Shown piece after piece: positions 54,505-64,000 of a stretch of 64,000 bases of DNA. Source of the DNA: Daphnia carinata (lineage: Eukaryota; Arthropoda; Branchiopoda; Diplostraca; Daphniidae); the NCBI RefSeq assembly GCF_022539665.2, contig NC_081338.1, forward strand, positions 2,046,001 to 2,110,000, read 5' to 3'. Within the stretch, counting starts at the first letter, position 1. Every line of letters begins with the position of its first letter. Under the pieces are notes generated by a model that saw nothing but the letters and a program-made list of their open reading frames with translations, was not told where the DNA came from and did no database searches. Made by a program: the position numbers and the translations under genes.

Positions 54505-57500
54505 ATGGATTCCACCTCGTCACCGCTTAGCGAAGGGTCGTATTCCATTGACTCGAGAGTGAATTTAGAAGTTAGAAGAAACTCTCCCTTTCCTAGAGGG
54601 CCTAGATCATCACGTTCTAGATCGCGCTCCTGGTCAAGACGATACGACGTATCATCGCAGGATCACAGGAGAGACAGAAGCAGAGAACGTAGACGTCGGA
54701 ACAGATCAAGATCACGAGATCGGCATCGTAGACGTTCACCACGCCGGTCATCAAGGAGCCGCTCCAGATCTCGACGCAGAGAGCGTTCTTCAAGATCCTC
54801 GCAGACGCCCCCACCTACGCCAGCCCTAGACCGAATCTTTCCAAAGGAGGCGTCAGCCCAACTAGCATCTTGGATGTCTGTTGGACAGAAACCAGCTCAA
54901 ACTAGAGAGCTGAGGGACATTTTTAAACCGGCGTTCGAGGACAAAAATTTTCTGTTGTCATGCCCAAAAATGGATGACGTGGTAGAGCGGCAGATTTCCC
55001 GCAACAGGCACAGTAAATTCATCGCACAGAGAGAGTTGATCTGGAAATCAACACAGCTTAAGGTATTAGATATCGCCAGACCGCTGATTTCGCTTTGGAA
55101 CCGCTTAGCTCCAAATACAGAGGAAGGGACGATTTTGGAGAGCGCGATCCGTCTTTGGGCGGAAGCTCACTTCTTTATCTCAAAGAATAGGAGAGCCAAC
55201 GTGATGAATAGCGTTTATCCACGCTTCAAATCTCTTTTGAAAGATCCCGCCAACTTTTCGCCTTCGGAAGTTGCCCAGCTTTTTGGTCCGACCTTTACAT
55301 CCGCTCTTCTGCAAGCAGCCGACGAGGACGCAAAATTACAAAAAGTCGCATCAGTCGGAAGGATCAGTGGAGGATTCGGCCAAAAAACTCAACAGAAACA
55401 AGCGGATAAGCCAGAGAATCCTCGCCCCGGGACTTCGAGACAAGGAGACCCGTCTGAGAGACGTGGTTACCAGACAAGGTACACTGACAGTCTCCCTCTT
55501 TTCTTTCCGGTCGTTAAGACACCCACACTGGGTAGGACGTCTACTTTAGTCAGAAAAAAGGTAGGAGCTAGACTTAGATTCTTTGCTGTAGCGTGGCGTG
55601 CGTTGACCAATGACCCTTGGATCCATGAGATCATAGAGTCGGGTTACAAAATCGTTTTCGAGTCGGAACCTTTTCAATCTAAAGAACCGGGGGAATGCGT
55701 GATGAGTCAGCAAATGGATTTGGTCTGCGACGCGGAAGTATCGGATTTGTTGAAGAAAGAGGCCATTGTCAGAGCCCCAGAAACACCGGGTTTTTACAGT
55801 AGATTGTTCGCCATTCCTAAGAAAACGGGGGGTTATAGGCCGATAATCAACCTAAAGAATCTCAACCAGCACATAGTTTACAAGCATTTTAAAATGGAGG
55901 GGTTGGACGTTGTAAAAAATTTGTTAAAAAAGGGGGATTGGATGGCTAAGCTTGACTTAAAGGATGCCTACCTGACGGTACCCGTGTGCTTCGCCCATCA
56001 GCCCTTTTTGCGTTTTAGGTGGAGAGAAAACGCCTACCAATTTACATGTCTACCTTTTGGGCTGGCGCCAGCCCCTCGGGTGTTTACTAAACTTTTAAAA
56101 CCTGTAATGACGGCCCTACGTTCGAAAGGGGTGAGGGTGATCATTTACCTAGACGACATGTTATTTTTGAATGAGAGGAGGGAGGGGCTGTTAACAGATG
56201 TGAAGCTAGCGTCAGACCTCCTTCAAGGGCTTGGTTTTCTCATCAACTGGGAAAAATCGCACCCGTCACCTTCCCAAACTTTGGAATTCCTAGGGATGAT
56301 TTTGGATTCCCCGTCGCTGGCCTTCATTTTGCCAGAAAAGAAGAGGGAAAAAACTCGCAAGCTTTGTGTTCAGGCGCTGAAACATAATAGGGTAAAATTA
56401 AGAGACCTTGCAAAGATAATGGGCAACTTTGCTTGGGCCATTCCGGCCGTGCCGTTTGCACAGGCTCATTACAGGAAAGTCCAGCGTGATTTAATTCGGG
56501 CACTGCACAAGAATGTGGGGGATTTCGAAAGCTGTTTCACCTTATCCGAGGAAGCTAAAGCTGACCTTAGCTGGTGGATCACGAATATGGACTCATCAAA
56601 GGGTAAAGTCATTTTTTCAGGCGAGCCAGACATGACTATTTTTTCGGACGCGTCAATGACCGGATGGGGAGCGGTTTTTAACAGGAGCACCGCTAGAGGT
56701 CCATGGTCAGTGGAAGATGGCCAAAGACACATAAACGAATTGGAACTCCTGGCCGCTTTTTTCGCCCTCCAGTCGTTTGCCGCTACGGCATCCAACATAT
56801 CCATCTCTTTACAGATGGATAACTGCACGGCGGTGTGCTATATTAACAGAGGAGGAACTCATTCGAGATCCCTTTCTGATTTAGCGACACAGATCTCATC
56901 ATGGTGCGAGAGTCGCCAAATTACGGTTCACTCGAGTTACCTGCCGGGACACCTCAACATTGTCGCCGACCGAGAGTCAAGGATGGGACTAGACAGCAGC
57001 GACTGGGCGCTCGATCAAGAGGTTTTCACGGCTATAAACAACGTCTGGACATGCCAGGTGGACCTGTTCGCAGCGGCCTGGAACAACAAACTAGAAAAAT
57101 TCTTTGCCTGGACTCCGCAACCACAGGCAACCGGAGTAGACGCGTTCTCGACCAGTTGGAAAGGCTTAAAAGCTTACGCCTTTCCCCCTTTGGCCTCATC
57201 CTCAGGAGTCTAGCGAAGATTCGCAGAGAGCAAGCATCGCTGGTTCTTGTGTCCCCATACTGGCCCAGCGCGGCATGGTACCCGCTCCTGTTGGAGCTAG
57301 CGGTAGACGTGCCAAGGATGTTAAGGCCAGACGCCAAGCTGCTAACCTCACCGTCGGGGGAAGCTCACCCGCTTCCGCTATGCCTCATCGCATGGAAGTT
57401 ATCCGGCAACGCTTACAAAACCAAGGCCTTTCGGAGACGGTGGTCAACCTATTGCTGGATGGGACACGCCAATCCACACAAGCTACTTACCAGTCGGCCT

Positions 57501-57560
57501 GGAACAATTGGCTCGGTTGGTGCCTCAGGCGGGATCTTGATCCCGTGTCAGTGTCTTTGA
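54505..57560 (+). CDS. DIRS gag-like/RT-RNase H polyprotein
   Basis: ATG 54505; 902 residues open to TAG 57213. The continuation (SPFGLILRSLAKIRR..., to 57560) lies in another frame after a single-base change in the run CCCCCTTTGG near 57190. The N-terminal ~95 residues are an Arg/Ser domain (RSSRSRSRSWSRR, RRSSRSRSRSRRR), then a gag-like helical region. RT: FYSRLFAIPKKTGGYRPI, LPFGLAPAPR, catalytic VIIYLDDMLF (about residue 550). RNase H: TIFSDASMTGWGAVF, INELELLAAFFAL, QMDNCTAV, ADRESR. The C-terminal frame overlaps the recombinase ORF, a usual DIRS arrangement. Confidence 0.88.
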
Positions 57561-58384
57561 ATTCTGTGCTAGAGTATCTGGCGGAATTGCACACGGAGAA
57601 CTGTTCCTACAGCCTTCTCAACATCCATAGGTCGATGCTGTCGACCACCCTAGAGCAAGCAGGCTCCATTCCGGTGGGGCAGCTGCCTTCAGTAAAGCAG
57701 CTTTTGAGAGGAGCGTTTAACCGTAATCCGCCCAAGCCAAGATACTCCAACACCTGGGACGTTAGTAAGGTGGTAACCTTGTTGGCGTCATGGGGTCCTA
57801 ACGACCAGATCAGCCGGACGCAGCTGTCCAAAAAATTAACAACGTTGTTGGCTCTGTCAACGTTTCTCAGAGTCTCGGAGTTGAGCTCTATCACACGCAG
57901 CTCAGTAGAGATTTCGAGTACAGGAGCCTCGTTCGCCCTCAGCCGACCGAGGAAGGCACAACGGAGTGGCTCACTCCAGACGATAGGAATCGACGCTCTA
58001 AACGATCCTCGAATATGCCCAGTACAGTGCTTGGGTGCCTATCTGCTCGCTACAGACACAAAAAGAAACGAGAGCAACAGAGACCTCCTATTCATAGGGG
58101 CGATCGCACCCTTTAAGCAGGTCTCCTCCAGCACACTTAGTCGCTGGATTAAGTCGGTCCTCATGGAAGCGGGAGTTGAAGCATCCTTTACGGCCCACTC
58201 GACAAGGGGCGCGGCTGCATCGCACGCATTGGCTCAAGGGACCCCGATTGACTCAGTTTTAGCAATGGGCAATTGGGCAGCGGAATCTACCTTCACACGT
58301 TTTTATAGGCGTACAGTGGCTCCTAGCATTCCGATTTCTCGGGCGGTTCTTGAACCCCAATTTTCCGCTCAGCAAGTACTTTGA
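57275..58384 (+). CDS. DIRS tyrosine recombinase
   Basis: 369 residues from ATG 57275 (MPHRMEVIRQRL at 57380 is an alternative start). The catalytic set of the tyrosine recombinase family is visible: Arg in STFLRVSELSSITRSSV, His-x-x-Arg in FTAHSTRGAAASHAL, a third His/Trp position in MGNWAAESTFTRFY with the nucleophilic Tyr in RFYRR. The N-terminal helical DNA-binding part (TYQSAWNNWLGWCLRR) is present. It integrates the circular cDNA. The frame is intact. Confidence 0.9.
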   Translation: MVPAPVGASGRRAKDVKARRQAANLTVGGSSPASAMPHRMEVIRQRLQNQGLSETVVNLLLDGTRQSTQATYQSAWNNWLGWCLRRDLDPVSVSLNSVLEYLAELHTENCSYSLLNIHRSMLSTTLEQAGSIPVGQLPSVKQLLRGAFNRNPPKPRYSNTWDVSKVVTLLASWGPNDQISRTQLSKKLTTLLALSTFLRVSELSSITRSSVEISSTGASFALSRPRKAQRSGSLQTIGIDALNDPRICPVQCLGAYLLATDTKRNESNRDLLFIGAIAPFKQVSSSTLSRWIKSVLMEAGVEASFTAHSTRGAAASHALAQGTPIDSVLAMGNWAAESTFTRFYRRTVAPSIPISRAVLEPQFSAQQVL

Positions 58385-58387
58385 AAT

Positions 58388-58508
58388 CACTGTAAAAGTT
58401 GAGCGGAGTTTTTCTACTTATAATTTTTTAATTGCTCGAGGGATCGCTTCAGCGATCCCGCGGAGCAATTGGGATTATAAGTGGGAAAAACGTAGGAAGA
58501 CTTTACAG
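58388..58508 (+). repeat. DIRS internal complementary region
   Basis: The first half complements the left outer end (CACTGTAAAAGTTGAG...CTACTTATAATT). The second half complements the right outer end (TTTTTAATTGCTCGAGGG...GACTTTACAG). In the DIRS model this region templates joining of the two ends into a circle. Confidence 0.88.
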
Positions 58509-58861
58509 TCTATTTCCCACCCACAAAAAAAAAAAAAAAAATTGCAAAGTATTATTATTTTTTACCCGCCCAGACCTGTAATTAAAAGTCTTTGTTTGGT
58601 GTTGTGGATTCCCAATGCAGGAGCAGAGGAGGTGGTCGAGGTAGGCAGGGACCATTAAGACAAGTGAAGGAAGCATCAAAATAATTTCAGTTCCAGGAGC
58701 TACGGAAGTCCTATTATATTCCAGCTAATCTGGCAGCCTTCTTCGGTCAGAAAATCCTTCCAGAAGTTGAAAAGAAATTTTTTGTGTTAATGTCTCGGTT
58801 CCTTCCCCTCTTTTGTTCCCTACTTTCCTCTTCCTATGGATCCGCACTCAGAAGCTAACGG

Positions 58862-58938
58862 GTCTGAGGCATGAGGCGCGGCAATGGCGCGAAAAGAACT
58901 CAGAAAGCTAAATAAATGACGTGTCAACACTGTAAAAG
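58862..58938 (-). repeat. DIRS right inverted terminal repeat (core)
   Basis: Exact inverse of 54401-54477. The right end extends to about 59017 through CCTCGATCAATTAAAAAATT and contains a GGATCGCTGAAGCGATCC palindrome. Confidence 0.9.
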
Positions 58939-59062
58939 TCTTCCTACGTTTTTCCCACTTATAATCCCAATTGCTCCGCGGGATCGCTGAAGCGATCCCT
59001 CGATCAATTAAAAAATTAACATTTGGTATTTATTAAATGGCTTTTTGCTGACGTTTCAATAG

Positions 59063-59240
59063 ATTACCTTATAATGCGGTAACTGTACAAAAAACCTACC
59101 GCGTGATCAGCCTGGGGCCTTAACTGATTTGCGCTCGGCGTTTGCTGTTTTGGCGACCCGTTACGAATGTCAACTTCGAACGACGTATTCAACATTTGCC
59201 CACCGGAATTGGCTTCAAAGCCCCAGTAGAGGCGAGAACG
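59063..59240 (+). pseudogene. Dicer-1-like remnant continued: RNase IIIb after the DIRS insertion
   Basis: The exon resumes after an AATAG acceptor (59058-59062) in the phase required by the donor at 54361, giving the expected DYLI after LEFLGDALL. Then a TAA, LYKKP, another stop/shift, and GALTDLRSAFAVLATRYE, which is the RNase IIIb stretch that follows in Dicer. Downstream similarity fades. The pre-insertion intron would be about 60 bp. Confidence 0.7.
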
Positions 59241-59329
59241 TAACGTTTCTCTTTTTCCGAATTCTAGGATGCACCGGCGGACTGTCATGCACGCAAGGAA
59301 GGAAACCCAGCCAATGAACTAGAGAATTC

Positions 59330-60864
59330 CGATTACTCCAGGGACATCAGCATCATTTCATCAGTAGTGAGATTTAACCGTAAAGCTTCATTATTCTTGT
59401 CTGAACCTTTTTATTTTGATTTGCATGACTTTTGCCAGACTTCTTTCTAGTTATAAAAAATGTTTTTTGAAAATAACTCAACGCTTGTACTTGCAAAGGG
59501 CAATACACTGAATAAATTTCGATTCTTTCTGTAGCATAACGTTTCGACGTTTGTGACTTGCTGTACGTGTAATTCATATCAAGTAGAACTCAACAGAAAA
59601 GTAAAACAGTTCCACGTATAAAGTAAATTGGACGAATATACAGCAAGAACCAGTTCAGTGACAACTTTAATATAAAATGTATTCGATATTTGAGAAGCAT
59701 GTGAGAAGTGTATCAAAAAACGCAGTGGATATCCACGTCGGGTGGTACTTCTGTCAGCGAATCACAGCGCGCGCACAGAATCACTTCCACACGAAATCAT
59801 TTTTTGTCTTAGAATCACCAAAGAATTCCATTTTTGACTAGAGGATCACGAGAGATGGTTAGAGGTAAATTTAATAACTACGAAACCGGCCTCGAGTGGA
59901 AGTATCAAAAATGGCACCGGGAAAGTAAATGCCATCGAGAGAGAAAGAAAATTTGCGACTATCACCAACGATTGCTACATACCTCAAAGTCAGTGAGTTT
60001 CTAAAATTTCACAGTTGCTATTTAATAGCCAACAAGGCATTTCCAATACCCATTTCCTATTGCCTGATGTTCAAGGTATGGGACACCGTTTGTTTAATTA
60101 GAACCTATGTGGTTTTCGTGAGTTGAATCCCTTCGTTGGCCTAATCATATCAAGGCCGAAACTTTTTACTGTCTGGCTTAATAACATTAATTTTTGCACC
60201 AACAAGATGGTTTAAGAAATGCAACAAAGAATGAAACTGGTATGAAATGGCCTTTTTCTGTTACCAGCAAAATATGTGTGTACGATATATTTCTATAGCA
60301 TATATATTAATGTAAATACATAAAGTGCATTTTTTTTTCAGTCTCTGCGTAACCGAAGAAAGTGTCTCTGATCAAACGCTTAACTTGATTCGTCAATTTT
60401 CTGCCCACAAATTGTCTTGTGGAGACTGCATTCACACACAATTTACGGCTCGGCTTGATTGGATCTGCGCCTCAGAACTGCTTTTAAAAATTTATTGCAA
60501 TGATGCGGAAATGATGGACAAATTGAAAGAGCTCCCCCTGGTGTGTCGCCAGCATAGGCTTTCCGCAATCCGTGTTTCTATTGTTTTAGTCGATCCCCTG
60601 TTCCCAACCTTTATCTTTACCCGCTGATCCAACAAAGGAGCTTGGCTCCGTGGACAGTGTCAATTTACAATAGATGTCAGTATCACTTTCGAGTCCGTGT
60701 GGGTGAGTTCTGTCTTAAGTTATTGTCAGTCAGTCGTTAAAGATAGTGTGTGCTACCTCGTGTACGGGAGGATCAACAGCTGATACTCCATTCACCCCTT
60801 TGGCAATACAAAACCTCCACTGCCATCGTATAAATTTATTGCCCTATTTCCGAGCTCCCGAACA
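59330..60864. other. Spacer between Dicer remnant and the right-hand BEL, includes its 5' LTR
   Basis: The last few hundred bases must be the BEL 5' LTR, ending ...CCCGAACA at 60864, but I cannot place its start. The possible exon at 60342 is listed separately; the rest shows nothing. Confidence 0.4.
60342..60627 (+). other. Open stretch after a strong splice acceptor, unknown
   Basis: After TTTTTTTTTCAG the plus strand reads SLCVTEESVSDQTLNLIRQF...LDWICASELLLKIY...MMDKLKELPLVCRQHR to a stop at 60627. Protein-like, but not recognised. It could be an exon of a host gene or lie within the BEL LTR region. Confidence 0.25.
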
Positions 60865-60883
60865 TTGGTCCTTCGAACCGGAG
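60865..60883 (+). promoter_or_regulatory. Primer-binding site of the right-hand BEL
   Basis: TTGGTCCTTCGAACCGGAG abuts the LTR end. TGGTCCTTCGAACCGG is a form I know from BEL/Pao elements. It places the 5' LTR end at 60864 and the gag ATG 19 bases further on. Confidence 0.75.
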
Positions 60884-60901
60884 CTCCATAGGGCTAAGAA
60901 G

Positions 60902-61702
60902 ATGGAAACGACAAAGGAGGCTTTGTCGCCGACTAAGGCAACACCGGGTCCGACGGGGCTATTACCGGGTTCCACGGAACCATCATTCGACCCACCCAGG
61001 TCATTGAGTACTTTGACTACTGTACGCGAAGTTCCAGCAATGGGCCGAAGAGGCCATAGTATCGCGCACTTGCTGAGTCAGCCGACCCGTATTTCAGATG
61101 AAACGGTGGTTAGAGAAGAGGAAGAGAGGATTAAGAAAGAGAAGCTGGCCCGGAAGAATTTACGTCGAAAGATTTCGATGACGTGCACGGCAGCCCAAAG
61201 ATTAATCGAGAGTTATGGATCACGTGGTGCTATCCAGGGGCTAGTAGACCACGTGCAGCAATTGCTAGTCGACGCTGAAGAAGCAAATGTACGAATTGCG
61301 GGCGATGCTATCAATGAAGATGTTGATGAACAATATAAGATACACTTAACCTACGTCCAACAAGTCGGCGTGGTTACCGAAAACTTTCGGCTGTATCGAG
61401 AAGCCCGAAGAGACGACGCAACGACCAGAGCAAGCAGTCAGAAGAATGCAGATCTCGTGCAGCCGACAACCCAACAGTCCATCGAGCATTCAAGTTCATC
61501 GTCATCTCATCAGGCTGGCAGTCAATATTCACATCATACTTCATGTTCCGGTACCCGACATTCGAATGGCGGGTCTTGTCCCCATAAGCTAAACCAACGG
61601 CCAGGAGATCGTTCGAGACAACGGTCACGTAGTCGATCTCCATCCCAACACGACAGTCATCGTTCCGGTTTTCGCCGACGAGCAGCACGGGTCAGAGCCT
61701 AG
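60902..61702 (+). CDS. BEL gag N-terminal part
   Basis: Start at ATG 60902 (METTKEALSPTKATPG), chosen because the sequence before it is PBS and LTR. Pro-rich start, charged helix (REEEERIKKEKLARKNLRRK), then a helical region (AAQRLIESYGSRGAIQ...VDHVQQLLVDAEEANVRI). The C-terminus is Arg/Ser-rich (RSRQRSRSRSPSQHDS). It ends at TAG 61700. The next part of gag continues one base over (GSEPRSRGSTSRERAEAEQA), so a frameshift near 61690 splits the protein. Confidence 0.75.
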   Translation: METTKEALSPTKATPGPTGLLPGSTEPSFDPPRSLSTLTTVREVPAMGRRGHSIAHLLSQPTRISDETVVREEEERIKKEKLARKNLRRKISMTCTAAQRLIESYGSRGAIQGLVDHVQQLLVDAEEANVRIAGDAINEDVDEQYKIHLTYVQQVGVVTENFRLYREARRDDATTRASSQKNADLVQPTTQQSIEHSSSSSSHQAGSQYSHHTSCSGTRHSNGGSCPHKLNQRPGDRSRQRSRSRSPSQHDSHRSGFRRRAARVRA

Positions 61703-63665
61703 GTCCAGAGGCTCTACTTCGAGAGAGCGAGCGGAGGCGGAACAGGCCTTACAAAAGCTAACGCTCGTGGAAGAAGAAAGAGACCTAGAACGCAAAATTG
61801 AGGGACGAAAGGAGAACGATGTCCAAGAATGGTGCCAATCACAGCAAATACGGCGGCACGACGAGTTCATGGATGATTTGGCTCCCGATACATGGATCGA
61901 CCTCTACCGAGAGGGCCGATTGCAGCTTCCACAGTGGTCCAACCATGGAGCTGGATCTACGATAAAGGCGGAGCTAGAAGATTTCCATGGACAAGCGCTG
62001 GAATGGTTCACCTGGATCGACCTTTTCCGAGCGCTAGTCCACGACACAACGAGAGCCGCGGCAGAGAAGTTGGCGATCCTTAAACGACGTCTGCGTGGAG
62101 AATGTGCAGATATCGTGCATGGTCCCGGAGGTGGGGAAACTGCCTACGTTGAGGCACTTACTCGTTTAAAGGAGACGTATGGTCGACGAGACGTAATGAG
62201 AGCAGCGCTCGTTCAGGCTCTGGATAAATTGGAGATGGGCAGGCAGGACCCGAACTCCTTCCGGCGTTTTGCTGAGAAAACCCGAACTTACCTTTTTGAT
62301 TTGAATAGAATCGGTGAGACGGCCACTACACACATTATTGACCGGATTTGCCTCAAGCTTCAACTACCTGACCGGCTCGCGTGGAATGAGGAACGTGGAA
62401 CCGGATTGGAGAAAATGAATCTCCTGACTTTCGGGAGGTGGTTATGCAAGCGGGCCGCGGCCTATCAAAATGCCCATAGCCTCGCAGCGGAACAGTTTTC
62501 TGTCCCAACCATAAAGCCACCTTACAAGTATTCCACCCGATCGCATTCTACCAACATCAAAATGGAGCGGAAAGGAAGCGCAAGTGGATTCAGTGGTAAA
62601 TCCGGCAATGGCAAAACTTTTTGTTTCCAATGCGAAGGATCGCATCGGTTAGAGGTGTGTCCAGTCTTTAACGAAATGGCTACGAAAGAAAGGTTATTCT
62701 TCTGCATCCGCCGAAGATTATGTTTTATTTGCTTTGGTCCGAACCACTCATCGCGCGAATGCAAACTCAGGAAGCCATGTACCTCTCCAGGATGCAAACA
62801 TTGGCATCACTTTCTTCTCCACGACGAAGCGGAGTTAGATACCAAGAACGTGCGTCCGGCAGCTGCACGGGTGAACTCCAAGAGACAGACGACCGCAGTG
62901 GCGATGCTTCATTTGGACGTGTTCGATGCCGACGGGCATACAGTCAAGGCAAACGTGTTTGTGGACGAAGGCAGCGACAGTACGCTCTTCCGTGACGCGT
63001 TTATACGGAGACTTCGACTGAGTGGAGTCTCCCAGACTCTTTCCGTAGATGGAGCTGGAGCGATTAAAAACAAGTACGCTTCTCAACGAGTGCAACTGCA
63101 AATGAAGCTTCCCACCGGTGAAATAATAACATTAGTCGGCTCAACGATGCCGACCGTCGCTAGTCCAGTTCCTACAGTAGATTGGGGTACGCTGAAGTCA
63201 AGGTGGACACATCTAGCAGATCTACCAATAACAACGAGCGGTGGACGAGTCGACATTTTGCTGGGCAGCGACGTGGTGCACTTGACAACGGCCCTGGAAT
63301 CACGCATAGGTCGGGATTATGAACCTACGGCAAGGTGGACGAGAATTGGGTGGATCGTACGCGGGGCTATAGGAGATCCTTCTCCAACGAACGCCGTAAG
63401 GACCCACACTATCTTCGCCACAAACGACGACGTCGATCTCCTGGCTCAGCAATTCAAGAGGTTCTGTGACACGGAAGATTTTGGGATAGAACATAGGAGC
63501 CCTGGTCTATCCGAAACTGATAAGCGAGCCATACAGATTCTCGAGTCTGGCGTACGGAAACTGGAGGTCGGATACGAGGCTCCAATCACCTGGAAGACGG
63601 GGGAGCCATCGTTGCCGAACAATCGGATCTTGGCGGAGAGCAGATTGGAGAGTCTACTACGTTGA
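61703..63665 (+). CDS. BEL gag (DUF1759), zinc knuckles and protease
   Basis: Continues with LQKLTLVEEERDLERKI. The BEL gag domain includes IKAELEDFHGQALEWFTWID, LKRRLRGECADIVHG and FGRWLCKRAAAYQNAH. Zinc motifs: CFQCEGSHRLEVCP and CFICFGPNHSSREC. Retropepsin-like region: VFVDEGSDSTLFRDAF (DEGS in place of DTGS), then SGGRVDILLGSDVVHL and GRDYEPTARWTRIGW. It ends at a TGA (63663) after RLESLLR, where the homologous element at the left edge reads through with an arginine codon. Confidence 0.82.
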
Positions 63666-64000
63666 TTCCGCAGCGACTCAACGTTCGAGGCAAGCTACCG
63701 CGCTGCTATGGAGAAGAATTTCTCGGAAGGATATGCCGTGATGCTTACGGATACCACAAGTGGGCCGGAGTACTACTTGGCGCATCACGGGGTTCAAAAG
63801 GGGAAGAAGACGAGGGTAGTGTTCGATGCAGCTGCCAAATTCAAGGGAAGGTGCCTAAATGATAGCATAATCAGCGGGCCCGCGCTGCAAGCACCCCTTC
63901 CGGCCGTCATCATAAAATTCAGAGAAGGTGAAATAGCCTGGGCTTCTGATATCTGCGCGATGTTTAGCCGGATACGGCTGAAAGAAGAAGACTGCCGTTT
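63666..64000 (+). pseudogene. BEL RT N-terminus, cut by the window edge
   Basis: Same frame as the upstream ORF after one stop. Reads FEASYRAAMEKNFSEGY, YYLAHHGVQKGKKTRVVFDA, GPALQAPLPAVI and ASDICAMFSRIRL. It contains the Trp (IAWASD) that is a stop in the left-edge element. Confidence 0.85.

Larger units (their letters stand above)
54374..59017 (+). mobile_element. DIRS-type tyrosine-recombinase retrotransposon, near complete
   Basis: Has every DIRS hallmark: an RT-RNase H ORF, a tyrosine-recombinase ORF, inverted terminal repeats (77 bp perfect core, 54401-54477 with 58862-58938) and an internal complementary region (58388-58508) whose two halves complement the extreme left end and extreme right end. 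There is no obvious target duplication, as expected for this group. It lies in an intron of the Dicer remnant. One C/T-run frameshift near 57190 separates the last ~40-100 codons of the RT-RNase H ORF. Confidence 0.9.
60865..64000 (+). mobile_element. BEL/Pao element, 5' half, continues past the right edge
   Basis: The PBS directly follows an LTR end (CCCGAACA). Gag, protease and the RT start follow on the plus strand. It is related to the element entering at the left edge (shared SVDGAG/TVDGAG, HLADLP, SGGRVDIL, GRDYEPTA, AMFSR) but clearly diverged. A frame change near 61690 and a stop at 63663 interrupt it. Confidence 0.85.

Noticed and set aside
56901-57180. Separate gene starting at 56901 in the DIRS
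   Set aside because: Only the part after ~57190 is protein-like; before that it is a shadow of the RNase H frame.
58680-58857. Short frame (YYIPANLAAFFGQKILPEVE) in the DIRS 3' region
   Set aside because: Open for about 55 codons without start or recognised domain; may be captured sequence but evidence is too thin.
60746-60901. Upstream start for the right-hand BEL gag
   Set aside because: This stretch contains the LTR end and the primer-binding site; translation should begin at 60902.

Overview
The window looks like eukaryotic, arthropod-type DNA, most plausibly a small crustacean such as Daphnia (inference). Introns that can be read from conserved coding on both sides are very short: 57 bp in a Dicer fragment, 61-62 bp in a kinase gene and 68 bp in a Lasp-like SH3 fragment. 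Gene families include gustatory receptor, Dicer-1, SLC26 and ankyrin-kinase. BEL/Pao, Ty3/gypsy and DIRS retrotransposons are abundant. Most of the sequence is transposable elements or decayed gene pieces; few intact host genes are visible.

Layout. 1-4.6 kb: a decayed plus-strand BEL/Pao element entering from the left edge, followed by a fragment of a second BEL. 4759-8083: a 3.3-kb non-autonomous DNA transposon with 15-bp perfect terminal inverted repeats and an 8-bp target duplication (hAT-like). It carries about ten tRNA-like A-box/B-box modules in alternating order, plus a nested TA-flanked MITE (7558-8031). 9331-15710: a plus-strand LTR element with identifiable LTR ends, PBS and target duplication, broken up by minus-strand BEL remnants and by a scrambled duplicate of its own LTR. 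15.7-22.1 kb: mostly unassigned, with two weak exon candidates. 22153-25779: an internally deleted gypsy element with nearly identical LTRs. 25.9-27.3 kb: a gustatory-receptor pseudogene. 27.4-28.7 kb and 41.1-42.5 kb: two copies of a permuted duplication.

29.2-40.3 kb (minus strand): one gene that reads, by splice-phase logic, as pseudokinase, then ankyrin repeats, then a second kinase. An 8.27-kb BEL element (29622-37887, LTRs about 98% identical, 5-bp target duplication) lies inside one of its 62-bp introns. This BEL carries an extra 283-residue ORF between integrase and the 3' LTR.

45.9-59.3 kb: a cluster of decayed, intron-containing pieces of unrelated genes: a Gln/Ser-rich protein (-), a Lasp-like SH3 protein (+), an SLC26A11-like anion transporter (-) and Dicer-1 (+). 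A complete-looking DIRS element (54374-59017) with perfect 77-bp inverted repeats and an internal complementary region sits in an intron of the Dicer remnant, exactly within the RNase IIIb coding region. 60.9-64 kb: the 5' half of another BEL element (PBS, gag, protease, start of RT) running off the right edge.

The genes do not form a pathway. The story is one of repeated insertion, several times into tiny introns, and of partial duplication and decay of host genes. The least conventional object is the tRNA-module array inside the hAT-like element; the tandem pseudokinase-ankyrin-kinase gene and the BEL accessory ORF come next. Some frameshifts fall in homopolymers, so part of the apparent decay could be assembly error.
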